A stretch of DNA of 64,000 bases from Taibaiella sp041660405 (GCA_041660405.1 JBAZWL010000009.1:1-64000); one strand, 5' to 3'. Numbered from the stretch's first letter, positions 26,261-35,905 are shown. Program-made: numbers and translations. Notes: generated by a model from the letters alone, not told the origin.

Positions 26261-28252
26261 TTAGTTTACTTTTTTAATAATTAGTTTTTTGCTTTGCTCC
26301 TCAATTACATTTCCATAGAAAGTCCTTAAGGATTCGTAGTCTTCTGCCGGGAACAATGTTGTTTTACTGGTGAATCGGCTATTTAAAGAAAATACATGCA
26401 AAGCTTCATTGTATTCCATAATATTCTTCATAAGAAGAAGCTGATTATTCCCGTATTGAATAATGGTTGATTTGGGATAGTCGTCCACAACATAGCCTGC
26501 GGGCAAGTCGAAATGAAAAATATAATTGATATCCTGCAGGTAATCCATTTCTACCGTGTACTTTCTTGTATCCGAGGGGAATGGATTTTTGTCAAAAAAT
26601 TTGTTGAAAAACGGATCCATATATACGGTTCCTGATTTTCGATCAAAGTTCAACTGCACTTCGTAATGGACATGAAGCGGTAAGTCAGGATTAGTTAGAT
26701 TTTTAACTGAAACGTTGGTGATATTAGTTGCAGAACTACCGACGCCCCATTCTTTTGCTATACTTTTTCTTACTGCATCCGTATCGCCATCCCATAAATT
26801 GCGATAAGCGATCGCAGAGAATACGCCATATTGTTTATCCAGTTTAAGTATCAATTTTGAAGAGTCTGACGAGGGCAATAGTTTTGCAATAATTGTAGTT
26901 TTATTTTTTATACTATCGGGATTCAAAGTAAGTGCGGCTCCGCCATCTTCTGTTATTGTTCTGCAATAACCATTGTAACAATCATAGGGCAAAACATTGA
27001 ACGGATTATACCTGTTAGAAGCATCAAGCAGGTAGACTTGCTTGTCAATGACAAGCTTGCTGATGATGTAATTTATATTTCCTGGATCTATGTAAACCAT
27101 ATTTAACCGCTCGTTTGCCTTGGTGCTTAATACCACCGGCTCGCTATCAAGGTTAGCTTTGCGCAGCATTGCTGTCAGCAAAAGATTGATGCCTTCAGCA
27201 CTTCCCCTTTTCCGGGCGAAAATTTCTTTAATGTCAAGCGTGGGCTGTTTACCTGGTTCTGTCCTTGTAAAGGTTATATTGTTTCTTATAAAGGAAAAAA
27301 TGGCTTGTGCCTTTTCTAATTCTGTTTTCTGATTTGCAATTAGTGCTTCAACCTTTTCTTTTAAAAAATTATTGCCGGAAAAAACCTGTCCGCCATAATC
27401 TTTATCTCCATAGAAAAACTTCTTGGTGAAGTCCTCCCAGTTGTTGAAAATTTTATTTTTATAGCCATTGTTTTGAATAGAGAGCACATTGACTTTTACC
27501 CTTTCCCGAAAATTTTCAGCACTGCTCATATATGGTTCACTACTGAAAGCCGGAATATTTCGCCTTACCCAGATGTTAGTCGTTTTTTCAGATCCTCCAT
27601 AATTTTCAAAGTATGAGCAGCTTTCACAATCATTCAATTCTTTTTTCTTTTTTACCGGTTTCATAGGAATACCCAGCCGCTCAAGGTAATTGTATGAAAT
27701 ATAAGAAGGGAGGGTTGCAGTATACTCCGAATATAATGTTGGGTAATCATTTTGAAAATCCCAATCCGGTACTAACAAGGTTTCATGCTTGAAAATAGAA
27801 TACGAATAATGAACAATTGAACCCTTCTTTATGCCTGGAAGATTGAATTTGGATACCGTAATATTTTCATTCATTTTTTCCTTTAGAATATCAGACTCAT
27901 TCAGGGGCAGTGCTGTTACTTCTCCATTTTCAAGATTGTATGTGGTGCCTTCTATCTTGGTTACAGCAGACCTGTAATTGTACGGAATATTGATGATTCC
28001 CAAATCGCCTATTGCATCATCTCCTAAAAATTTTATAGTCCGTTCAATACGATATTCCAGTACATTATCAGAAAGCCAGCTGGAGCCTTGTTCGTAAAGG
28101 ATAATTGCCTGGGCGGTTGAATCAATGTCAAACTTATTCTTTTGAAGATATTCTTTTAGCAATGCTTCATTTTCCACAATATTTTCCTTTTGTGCATAAG
28201 CGGATAGCTGTAATGCCAGGAAAATAGTGGTCAAAGCAATAATAAATTTCAT
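26261..28252 (-). CDS. DUF3857/transglutaminase-fold paralogue lacking the catalytic Cys and His
   Basis: The 663-residue protein (start at 28252; signal peptide AYA then Gln21) has the same DUF3857 plus transglutaminase-like layout as its downstream neighbour. In the core the aligned positions are KRGSAEGIN (Ala352 in place of Cys), INYIIS (Tyr395 in place of His) and YLLDASN (Asp410). The spacings, +43 and +58 from the first position, are identical to those in the active copy, so the loss is of the residues and not of the fold. It is therefore probably a pseudo-enzyme, perhaps a binding partner or regulator. First gene of the operon. The ORF extends 11 codons further upstream, but that would push the signal peptide inward. 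Confidence 0.85.
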   Translation of the reverse strand: MKFIIALTTIFLALQLSAYAQKENIVENEALLKEYLQKNKFDIDSTAQAIILYEQGSSWLSDNVLEYRIERTIKFLGDDAIGDLGIINIPYNYRSAVTKIEGTTYNLENGEVTALPLNESDILKEKMNENITVSKFNLPGIKKGSIVHYSYSIFKHETLLVPDWDFQNDYPTLYSEYTATLPSYISYNYLERLGIPMKPVKKKKELNDCESCSYFENYGGSEKTTNIWVRRNIPAFSSEPYMSSAENFRERVKVNVLSIQNNGYKNKIFNNWEDFTKKFFYGDKDYGGQVFSGNNFLKEKVEALIANQKTELEKAQAIFSFIRNNITFTRTEPGKQPTLDIKEIFARKRGSAEGINLLLTAMLRKANLDSEPVVLSTKANERLNMVYIDPGNINYIISKLVIDKQVYLLDASNRYNPFNVLPYDCYNGYCRTITEDGGAALTLNPDSIKNKTTIIAKLLPSSDSSKLILKLDKQYGVFSAIAYRNLWDGDTDAVRKSIAKEWGVGSSATNITNVSVKNLTNPDLPLHVHYEVQLNFDRKSGTVYMDPFFNKFFDKNPFPSDTRKYTVEMDYLQDINYIFHFDLPAGYVVDDYPKSTIIQYGNNQLLLMKNIMEYNEALHVFSLNSRFTSKTTLFPAEDYESLRTFYGNVIEEQSKKLIIKKVN

Positions 28253-28469
28253 TGGTGAATATTTTATGATATATTTTGACGGCAAATATAATTTCGTTTA
28301 TTCAACTTCTTAACATTTCATCAACTTTCTTATTTTTTTATTTCCACCCCCAAATATGTAGGTAGGTTTCCTTTTTTGATAACCAGACAACTACGCACGG
28401 ATTGTATAAAAAAATCCACAATCAGACGTTAAATCGGGAAATGAAACTGGGTTTTCTTTCAGAAAAGTT

Positions 28470-28477
28470 TATCTTTG
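28470..28477 (+). promoter_or_regulatory. -7 box of tatA
   Basis: TATCTTTG is an exact TAnnTTTG match and lies 30 bases before the ATG at 28508; it overlaps the in-frame TTG at 28475 and argues against that start. Confidence 0.62.
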
Positions 28478-28507
28478 TCTTATCGCTTAATTATAAAACG
28501 TTTTTTA

Positions 28508-28771
28508 ATGGCTATTTTATCAATAAACCCAGTAATGTTGTTATCTCTGCCAAGTGGCATGGAGTGGTTGTGGATCGTGTTGGTGGTAATAATATTATTT
28601 GGTGGTAAAAAAATTCCGGAACTGGCCAAAGGTATAGGTAAAGGTATCCGTGAATTTAATGATGCCAAGGATGGTATAAAAAAAGAAATTGAAACAGGTA
28701 TGAAGGAAACTCCTTCCGCCAATACTACAAGTACAACTACAACGCCAGGCTCCAACCAACCAACGGCATAA
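28508..28771 (+). CDS. tatA: Twin-arginine translocase subunit TatA/TatE
   Basis: TatA forms the pore-like assembly of the twin-arginine export system. The product has about 87 residues. It has the transmembrane helix (MEWLWIVLVVIILFGG), the conserved FGGKKIPELAKGIGKGIREF amphipathic helix with Phe-Gly and KKIPELAK, and a Thr/Ser-rich C-terminal tail (NTTSTTTTPGSNQPTA). It is monocistronic with its own promoter; tatC is not in the window. An internal ATG (codon 10 of this reading) is possible, but 28508 follows the -7 box at the usual distance. Confidence 0.93.
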   Translation: MAILSINPVMLLSLPSGMEWLWIVLVVIILFGGKKIPELAKGIGKGIREFNDAKDGIKKEIETGMKETPSANTTSTTTTPGSNQPTA

Positions 28772-28939
28772 ACTTCCAATAGTTTTTGCAATTATTTTCT
28801 GTTTAGCTATAGCAAAATTAATTTTTTATTATTTTGTGAAGCCGCTTTGTCTGCTTTTTAAAACACAGACACACGAATTTAAACAGCCGGTTTACATAAA
28901 TCCGGTTGCATGTGTAACCGCTAAAAATTTAATTAGCCC

Positions 28940-30214
28940 ATGCAATGGAAAACTTTTTTCTGTTCAGTTTTAGTAGCGTCCCCTTCGCTTGTATTGGCGC
29001 AAGGCCCCAAAGTAAACTTAAGTAGTGATGGCAAGAAAATTGCCATGATAGAAACTAAAGACGTAAACGCTTCTACGTCCAAATCTGCAGCATTGGATAG
29101 TCTCTCTTCAAGAGCGATGCCATTTGCAATGAATGGCAGCAATAAGGTTATTAATATCAACAATAATCAGGATCCTCAAAAGACTAAAAAAGGTAGCAAG
29201 GATAATAAGGATATTATCAATCCGTCTAAGGTTGCAATTGCTTCTAATCTTTCTGTTTCCCGTCCTTTGGATAGAGTAATGGAAACCAATGATAAGTTTA
29301 AATCCGTTCCACTCGCCGGCGAAACAGATTATTATGGCAACATGAATACCTATATGATTGATTATGTAAAGAAATACATGACCAATTTTGGAGGAAGGTT
29401 GAATACTGTAAGCGGCCGTGGAAGAACCGGTACCTTCGAATCTATTGATAGAGTACTTAAATCCCACTCTATTCCTAAAGAACTTAAATATCTTGCTGTA
29501 ATAGAATCTGCACTGAATAAGAATGCAAGATCTCCTGTTGGAGCTGTAGGATATTGGCAGTTTATGGCACCTACTGCAAAACTGATGGGGCTTACTGTAA
29601 ATGGCCGTCGTGATGAGCGTACTGACCTTATTAAGTCTACACATGCTGCAGCTAAATACCTGAGCTATTTATATGATCAACTGGATGATTGGTTGCTGGT
29701 GGTGGCAGCGTATAATAGTGGCCCACGCCCTGTTATCAATGCTATGAAGCGTACCGGCAAAGATGATTTTTGGTCCATTAAATCATATCTTCCAAAAGAA
29801 ACCCAGAATCACGTACTGGCTTTTGTTGCGACTGCTACTATAATGGAGCGTCTCAATCATTTCCTGCTACCGGGAATGCCAAGTAATTTCGACTGGAGTT
29901 CGCTTAATGTAACCAATGCCGGACTTGCAAAGACAAAAAAACCATCGAATCCATTGTTGTCTAAGTTTACCGAAGATGAAGTTAAGAGGATGGCCATTAT
30001 CAGAATAAAAGCTCCTCTGGACCTGGAAGTAGTATCCAATATGCTTTCTATAGATCGCCGCCAATTAGGAAGATGGAATTATGACTATTTTGATTACCTG
30101 GAAACATATAAAACCGGGAATCTTTATAATTTCCGTATTCCTAAAGACAAACTGGATATATTCCTGGAAAAATTAGGGGCATTAGAAAAAGCATCATCAA
30201 AAATGCAACTGTAA
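28940..30214 (+). CDS. Membrane-associated lytic murein transglycosylase, MltD-like
   Basis: This is a 424-residue exported protein (signal peptide VLA then Gln21) that cleaves peptidoglycan between MurNAc and GlcNAc. A polar linker of about 110 residues is followed by the SLT domain. VIESALNKNARSPVGAVGYWQFM carries the catalytic Glu189 and the family's conserved G-WQFM, and AAKYLSYLYDQLDDWLLVVAAYNSGP completes the fold. The C-terminal 80 residues (TEDEVKRMAIIRIKAPLDLEVV and following) form a LysM-like cell-wall-binding module, though the match to LysM is weak. It stands alone after tatA. Confidence 0.9.
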   Translation: MQWKTFFCSVLVASPSLVLAQGPKVNLSSDGKKIAMIETKDVNASTSKSAALDSLSSRAMPFAMNGSNKVININNNQDPQKTKKGSKDNKDIINPSKVAIASNLSVSRPLDRVMETNDKFKSVPLAGETDYYGNMNTYMIDYVKKYMTNFGGRLNTVSGRGRTGTFESIDRVLKSHSIPKELKYLAVIESALNKNARSPVGAVGYWQFMAPTAKLMGLTVNGRRDERTDLIKSTHAAAKYLSYLYDQLDDWLLVVAAYNSGPRPVINAMKRTGKDDFWSIKSYLPKETQNHVLAFVATATIMERLNHFLLPGMPSNFDWSSLNVTNAGLAKTKKPSNPLLSKFTEDEVKRMAIIRIKAPLDLEVVSNMLSIDRRQLGRWNYDYFDYLETYKTGNLYNFRIPKDKLDIFLEKLGALEKASSKMQL

Positions 30215-30243
30215 AAAAAGTTTTAGAATTAAAAATCTTTTCA

Positions 30244-30251
30244 TACCTTTG
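30244..30251 (+). promoter_or_regulatory. -7 box of rpsT
   Basis: TACCTTTG is an exact consensus match, 40 bases before the ATG; TTTT at 30221-30224 lies where the -33 TTTG would be. Confidence 0.72.
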
Positions 30252-30291
30252 CAATCCTTAATAAAAAGAACAAAAAGATAATTAGTAGAAA

Positions 30292-30546
30292 ATGGCAAAT
30301 CATAAAGCTACCAAAAAGGATGCCCGTCAAAGTCTTAAGCGTCGTGACCGTAATCGTTACTACGGTAAAACTACACGTAATGCTATTCGTGAAATGTTGA
30401 AAATTACAGAGAAAGGCGCGGCTCAGGAGCAACTCCCAACAGTAATTTCTATGATTGACAAATTAGCTAAACGCAATGTTATTCATAAAAACAAAGCGAG
30501 CAATTTAAAATCTCAATTGGCAAAGAAAGTAAGTGCTTTAGCATAA
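30292..30546 (+). CDS. rpsT: 30S ribosomal protein S20
   Basis: S20 binds 16S rRNA early in small-subunit assembly. The 84-residue, strongly basic, all-helical protein begins MANHKATKKDARQSLKRRDRNR and ends with the IDKLAKRNVIHKNKASNLKSQL segment, which is diagnostic for the family. It has its own promoter and intrinsic terminator, so it is a single-gene unit, as is usual for rpsT. Confidence 0.97.
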   Translation: MANHKATKKDARQSLKRRDRNRYYGKTTRNAIREMLKITEKGAAQEQLPTVISMIDKLAKRNVIHKNKASNLKSQLAKKVSALA

Positions 30547-30569
30547 GCTTTTTCCAAACAAATATTTTG

Positions 30570-30608
30570 AACGGATAATCGTTGAGCATCAACTTTTATC
30601 CGTTTTTC
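30570..30608 (+). terminator. Terminator of rpsT
   Basis: AACGGATA (30570-30577) pairs with TATCCGTT (30597-30604), followed by a T-run. Confidence 0.82.
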
Positions 30609-31029
30609 TTTTTAAATTAATGTAGAATTGTTTATGCATTAATTGCTGATTTTCAAATAATAAAAAGAGATACGATTTTAAAAGGATTGGCTTTAGGTTT
30701 ATTTCTAAAGCTGCTCAAGCCTATTAACTTTGAGTGAAAGCTTTAATGTTTTCTTGCTTTAAAGCAGTTGCACCTCCCCAAAGCTCTAGACAACAGGAGG
30801 GCGTGTTTTATCGGTGCAGATCCTAAGTTACCAATTACGATGTACTTAAATATAAATACCCATCCCTCAAAAAGTCTACATTACATCCCAGTAACAGCCC
30901 CATTGTCATTCCGAAGGAATCTACACAACCATGTTGTAAACCAGGGCAGCTAGTCTTATTTCTTCTTTTTTAAAAATCTTTATAAGAATATTGCAGACTT
31001 TTTGATCATCAACAATAACGCTCAAACGC
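30609..31029. other. Gene-free stretch
   Basis: About 420 bases hold no convincing gene. A 61-codon frame at 30768-30953 has no family resemblance and no promoter. A CCTCC/GGAGG hairpin and a GTCATTCCGAAGGAATCT segment near 30904-30921 suggest decayed intergenic repeat material. No tRNA or ncRNA fold was recognised. Confidence 0.5.
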
Positions 31030-31064
31030 AAAAAACACCCGGCAAAAATCGCCGGGTGTTTTTT
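31030..31064 (-). terminator. Terminator of the large T9SS cargo gene
   Basis: AAAAAACACCCGGC (31030-31043) pairs with 31051-31064 around a seven-base loop. The A-run becomes a T-run on the minus strand, 20 bases past the stop. Confidence 0.88.
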
Positions 31065-31084
31065 TACATTTAAATAATCCGTTA

Positions 31085-34000
31085 TTATTGAAGTACTTCA
31101 AACTTCCGGACTACTATTCCTTTTTCAGTTTCAATCTTCAAAGTGTAAACACCTGAAGCAAAGCCTGAAATATTTATCTGGTGGTTATCTTTACTGTTTG
31201 TCTGAGCTTGATAAACCAATTGCCCTAGTATGTTATAGGCTGATATCTTTTTCATATCCAGGCCGCTCTTATTCGTAATGTTCAGCGTAGCTTTTGCCGG
31301 GTTAGGGTACAACATAAGCTCATCATTACCTAAGGCCAGTTGGTCAATACCTACTACCGTTCCAACGTTAAGCGTTTGCGTGATTACGGTATCACCACAT
31401 TCACCGGTAAGGGTCAGTGTAATGGTATAATTTCCGTTAGCGGTATAGGTATGCTGTACCGTAGAGCCGGCTCCAGTGGTCTGATCTCCAAAATTCCAGG
31501 CTGAGCTTGTTACATTTTGAGGATTGATTACCGTGAACGTAAATGCGCCATTACCATTGCTTGTTATATTTATAGAACCTATAGGTGGTGCTATAATAGC
31601 TACATTGACAGAGTCTGCAGCATTACATCCATTGGCATCAGTAATGGTTACATAGAAGTTTCCGGCAGTTGCTACATCGCGTGTTTGTGCAGTTGATGCA
31701 TCATCCCATAAATAAGTTGTCCCTGCAGTACCTGCATCAAGCGTTAGGGTAGTGCCGTTACAAATTGAAGTATCGCTGCCCAGATCGACTATAGGAAGTG
31801 CATACATTGTTACACTTACAGTATCACTTCCGGTACATGCATTAGCATCAGTTACTGTTACGTAGAAAGAACCGGCAGTAGTAACATCGCGGGTTGCCAA
31901 AGTGGAAGCATCATCCCAAAGATAGGAAGTGCCGGTTGCACTGGCATTTAATGTAAGGGTATTGCCTGTACAGATAGCAGTGTCATTGCCCAGATCAACT
32001 ACCGGGTTAGCGTTAATGGTGAGTACCAAAGTATCTCTGCCGATACAAGTATTGGTTCCGGTAACAGTTACATAGTAGGTGCCTGCTGCAGAAACGGTTG
32101 TAGTTTGTGTTGTACTGGCATTACTCCATAGATAAGTAGCACCTGCATTTCCTGCATTCAGGGTAAGTGTACTTCCTGAACATATCGCAGTATCATTACC
32201 CAAAGCCACCACGGGAAGCGGATTAAGTGTAATGACTATAGAATCCCTTCTTGTACAGGTACCAACAGTTACATCTACAAAGTAAGTGCCAGCGGTAGTA
32301 ACTGTCCTTGTCTGAGCTGTTGTTGCATTATCCCAAAGATAAGTAGCGCCAGGGTTGCCTGCATTCAATATTTGTGAGAAAGAACCTGTATTACAAGCAA
32401 CAACATTTGCGCCAAGATTCACGGTAGGACAAGTATTGGCTACAACAGAAACATTATCAATAAATACATCAATATCTTCATTGGAAACAGTACTTGCACC
32501 ATAAAAGCCTATTTTAACCACACCTGTATATGGAGTAAGGTCAATAGTTATATGGTTACCTGTATTTGCAATAAGCGTAGTACTTCCCCATTGTTGTAAG
32601 ATATTGGCACTGGACCATGTAGCTCCGTTATCCGTAGAAATCACTACAGCTACAGTATCGTCTACACCTAACGTTGCGGCAATATTGCTATAATATTCTG
32701 TCAATGCAATATCAAACTCCAGTTGTTTTGGTGTAGTTCCCAAATTTATGGAAGGTGTGATCAGCCAGTCTTTGCGGCTTGTACTATAAATATTAATTCT
32801 TGCCGCTTTATTAGCAGATGTGCCTACTGTAACAGAAGCATCGCCATAGTTTTGTTGATTCCAATAATTATTGGTCGTACCAAATACTGTTGGTGCTGCC
32901 AATGAACCACTCGCCTGTGACCAGCATGAAGGAACAAAAGTAGTTCCTTCGAAAGTTTCCAGGAATGGTACTGTATAAGCAGCACATAAGGTCGTGAAGT
33001 TAGATGCAGAAGACCAGGCGCTGAAAGAGCTTCCGCAAGAAGTTCTTACATAAGCAGAATAAGTGGTAACAGGCTGAAGGCCGGCTACACTTGCTGTAAC
33101 AGTAGGTGTTGTAGTACTACCACTGGCGACAAGACCCGTAGCACCCGAGCCTGGCAGTCCTGAAGTCCTGACTTCCCATTGATAACCTGCAGGAGAAGTA
33201 GATGTGGAAGGAGACCAGCTAATGTTAGCTGAATTGGTGGTAATGGTATTGGCCGCCAGGTTAAGCGGTACCTGGCAATCGGGAATCACATCAATTTTTA
33301 CATTGTCAATGAAGATGTCAATATCTGCATTGGAAACAGTACTTGCACCATAAAACCCGATTTTAATTACACCAGTATACGCACTAAGGTTAATAATAGC
33401 ATGATTTCCTGCCCCATTTGCAATAGGTGTAGTACTTCCCCATTGTTGCAATATATTGGCACTGGACCATGTAGCTCCGTTATCTGTAGAAATCACTACA
33501 GCTACCGTATCATCAACACCTAATATAGAGGCAGTAGCACTGTTATATTCCGTCAACGCAATATCAAATTCCAGTTGCTTGGGAGCAGCCCCCAAATTAA
33601 TAGGAGGAGTAATCAGCCAGTCTCTGCGATTTGTAGTATATATATTAATCCTTGCAGCTTTATTGGCAGATGTACTTACCGTTACAGAAGCATCGCCATA
33701 ATTCTGCTGATTCCAATAATTGTTGGTTGTACCAAACACTGTTGGTGCTGCTAATGAACCGCTCGCCTGTGACCAGCATGTAGGAACAAATGTAGTGCCT
33801 TCGAAAGTCTCCAGGAACGGGGTAGTATAGGCTGCACAAGGTGTGTTAAATGTCTGTGCAGCGGACCAATCACTAAAACTGGCGCCACATTGTGAGCGCA
33901 CATATAGTGTGTAAGCAGTATTGGCTGTTAACGTAGCATTTGATGCATTGACAGTGGCAGAGGCTCCATTGGCGGCAAGTCCGGTAGCACCGGAGCCGGG

Positions 34001-35905
34001 TAGTCCTGAAGTTCTTATTTCCCATTCATAGCCGGAAGGTGTGCCTGTAACAGGTGCAGTCCAGCTAAAGCTGGCAGATGTTGGCGTAAGTGTAGCAGAA
34101 GGTATAGTAAGTGCTGTAGGCGGGAAGCACGAAGGAGCTTCGATTACAGAGACATTATCTAAAAGAGCATCATCATAAAAGTTATTGGAAGATGTTTTAT
34201 TCACTACAAAACGTACCTGGATAGTAGCATTTACATAAGATGCCGGTAAAGTAATGCCTACTATGCGCCAACTTGTACTATTAGTTGAGTTAGAAAATAC
34301 ATTGACCCATCCAGTGCCGCTATTAACATCTACTCTGAATACATTATTCAAAGCAGTAGAGGAAGGATCAGTATTGTTCTTGAACCAGTCGAATTGTATA
34401 TATGGTGCTGCTAAGCCTGTTAAGTTGATGTTGGGCGTAGTCAGTGTAACGCTGTCCACATAAGGACTTGAAGCATCGACCCAGGCATAGGTTCCTGCTG
34501 GCCTGCCATTAATTGCAGGTGTAGTACCGTAATCGCTAGATCCTGTAAATTTCCAAAATGAATTAGTCGATGTACTATTAGATGTATTAGAATTGGCCCA
34601 GCATATTGGCATTGCACCTGCATTGAAATCCTGCGTGAAAGGCACAGTGAAATTGACGCACAATGTCATAAATGTTACAGCAGTAGTCCAACTACTGTTT
34701 CCGTTGGCACCACAGTTGGAGCGTACATATACAGAGTAAGTGGTGGATGGAGCTAGCCCGGAGGCTGAAGTTGTGTTAGTAAGCGAGGTTCCATTGGAAG
34801 CAAGGCCGCTTGCACCACTTCCTGCAGCGCCTGAAGAACGTACTTCCCATTGATAATCTGCAGGAGTTGGAGAAGGTACACTCCAATTAATAGTAGCAGT
34901 TGATGTCGTAATATTGGCGGTAGGAACGGTTACATTTCCTGGTACCACGCATAATGGTGGTGACCAGGTAAAGGTTAGTCCTGAAGTTGGGGTAATGGTG
35001 TTAGTCCTGGTTACAGTAGCTGAATTCGAGGCTCCGGCAGTAGTTGTACTCCAGCTTGTAGCAGAGGTTCTGTTATTGTAATCAGTATTAGCAGCACCCC
35101 TTAATCCTACTTGCTGGGTCCGGCTGGTAGTACTTAATGTAGTGTTAGTACCATAAATGACATTTATTTTATTTGTGGTTTCTTCCAGTGTAACCTGGAA
35201 ATTCAGATTTGTGTTATTCGGTAATCCCGAGAAATTGTAATCTGCGAATTGACTCCACTCAATCACAAAAACACGATTGGGCGCGGTGCCCAGTGTTTGT
35301 GTCAAAACTTTTGCAGATGGCCAGCGGATTGATGAAGCAGATTCATTAGCAGTAGCAGCCGCTGACATTTCAATTGTTCCGGCAACCTGGTTAATTACTT
35401 CAACAGTTGCACCTGTAGGAATACCTGTTCCCTGGATGGTAGCGCCCACTGTAAGGCCAACAAATGAGGTAACACCGGTAATGATAGAATCGCCCAGAAC
35501 CCTGGTACCGGCAGTGCCGTACATACCCCAAAGGTCTCTGTTCATTGCTGCAATAGCCCCGGAATAAGCGGTCGAAGAAGAAATGACTGCTGATCCGGTA
35601 CTGGTAGTCGTTCCAAATGTCATTCCACCATTGGAATTTACAAAAGCGGAAGTATAGGGATTGCCGTTAAAAGTAAATGAAAAAGGTAGCGTAACGGGCC
35701 ATCCATCTGTATCAAAAGTTGTGGTACCGCTGTTTTGGGCAAGAATAGTCCCACCTGTAATCGGGGTGTATGTGCCATTCGTTTGCGAAAAAGTGTAGGA
35801 ACTGACCTGCGCCTGGCTGGTAGCAGCAGTTGCAAGAAAAGCAGTGGCTATAGTCAGCGCTTTTCCAGTTTGCCATAATCGTTTAAAAGGGTAGTTTTTT
35901 TTCAT
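31085..35905 (-). CDS. Large T9SS-exported multidomain adhesin-like protein
   Basis: The 1606-residue protein has a signal peptide (TSQA then Gln33) and an N-terminal beta domain to about residue 310. Fibronectin-type-III-like modules (PxGYxWEVRTSGxPGSGA...YVRTxCG) then alternate with choice-of-anchor-J-type modules (PFLETFEGTTFVPTCWSQ, DWLITPPINLG, FIDNV), three of each. Four Ig/PKD-like repeats of about 70 residues with LGNDTAICSGxTLTLNAG follow near 1165-1447, then a PKD domain (WNFGDQTTGAG...VQHTYTANGNYTITL). The protein ends with a type A sorting domain (LMLYPNPAKATLNI ... GVYTLKIETEKGIVVRKFEV). Surface display or secretion through T9SS is therefore firm; adhesion is inferred from architecture. 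Two internal copies are near-identical at the DNA level. Confidence 0.93.
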   Translation of the reverse strand: MKKNYPFKRLWQTGKALTIATAFLATAATSQAQVSSYTFSQTNGTYTPITGGTILAQNSGTTTFDTDGWPVTLPFSFTFNGNPYTSAFVNSNGGMTFGTTTSTGSAVISSSTAYSGAIAAMNRDLWGMYGTAGTRVLGDSIITGVTSFVGLTVGATIQGTGIPTGATVEVINQVAGTIEMSAAATANESASSIRWPSAKVLTQTLGTAPNRVFVIEWSQFADYNFSGLPNNTNLNFQVTLEETTNKINVIYGTNTTLSTTSRTQQVGLRGAANTDYNNRTSATSWSTTTAGASNSATVTRTNTITPTSGLTFTWSPPLCVVPGNVTVPTANITTSTATINWSVPSPTPADYQWEVRSSGAAGSGASGLASNGTSLTNTTSASGLAPSTTYSVYVRSNCGANGNSSWTTAVTFMTLCVNFTVPFTQDFNAGAMPICWANSNTSNSTSTNSFWKFTGSSDYGTTPAINGRPAGTYAWVDASSPYVDSVTLTTPNINLTGLAAPYIQFDWFKNNTDPSSTALNNVFRVDVNSGTGWVNVFSNSTNSTSWRIVGITLPASYVNATIQVRFVVNKTSSNNFYDDALLDNVSVIEAPSCFPPTALTIPSATLTPTSASFSWTAPVTGTPSGYEWEIRTSGLPGSGATGLAANGASATVNASNATLTANTAYTLYVRSQCGASFSDWSAAQTFNTPCAAYTTPFLETFEGTTFVPTCWSQASGSLAAPTVFGTTNNYWNQQNYGDASVTVSTSANKAARINIYTTNRRDWLITPPINLGAAPKQLEFDIALTEYNSATASILGVDDTVAVVISTDNGATWSSANILQQWGSTTPIANGAGNHAIINLSAYTGVIKIGFYGASTVSNADIDIFIDNVKIDVIPDCQVPLNLAANTITTNSANISWSPSTSTSPAGYQWEVRTSGLPGSGATGLVASGSTTTPTVTASVAGLQPVTTYSAYVRTSCGSSFSAWSSASNFTTLCAAYTVPFLETFEGTTFVPSCWSQASGSLAAPTVFGTTNNYWNQQNYGDASVTVGTSANKAARINIYSTSRKDWLITPSINLGTTPKQLEFDIALTEYYSNIAATLGVDDTVAVVISTDNGATWSSANILQQWGSTTLIANTGNHITIDLTPYTGVVKIGFYGASTVSNEDIDVFIDNVSVVANTCPTVNLGANVVACNTGSFSQILNAGNPGATYLWDNATTAQTRTVTTAGTYFVDVTVGTCTRRDSIVITLNPLPVVALGNDTAICSGSTLTLNAGNAGATYLWSNASTTQTTTVSAAGTYYVTVTGTNTCIGRDTLVLTINANPVVDLGNDTAICTGNTLTLNASATGTSYLWDDASTLATRDVTTAGSFYVTVTDANACTGSDTVSVTMYALPIVDLGSDTSICNGTTLTLDAGTAGTTYLWDDASTAQTRDVATAGNFYVTITDANGCNAADSVNVAIIAPPIGSINITSNGNGAFTFTVINPQNVTSSAWNFGDQTTGAGSTVQHTYTANGNYTITLTLTGECGDTVITQTLNVGTVVGIDQLALGNDELMLYPNPAKATLNITNKSGLDMKKISAYNILGQLVYQAQTNSKDNHQINISGFASGVYTLKIETEKGIVVRKFEVLQ
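32446..34137. repeat. 852-bp direct repeat inside the adhesin gene
   Basis: The anchor-J plus FN3 unit occurs twice with a period of 852 bases (284 codons). For example, TCGCCTGTGACCAGCATG recurs at 32911 and 33763, and CTTCCCCATTGTTG near 32585 and 33437. Most of each copy differs only at scattered bases. The limits given are approximate. A more diverged third unit lies upstream in the protein. Confidence 0.8.

Noticed and set aside
30768..30953. 61-codon frame in the gap before the adhesin terminator
   Set aside because: No promoter, no family resemblance, and its end is made from the GTCATTCCGAAGGAATCT-type segment of intergenic repeat material.
30600..31020. tRNA or small RNA gene in the largest non-repetitive gap
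   Set aside because: No cloverleaf, no CCA end and no TAnnTTTG box; the weak CCTCC/GGAGG hairpin is insufficient.
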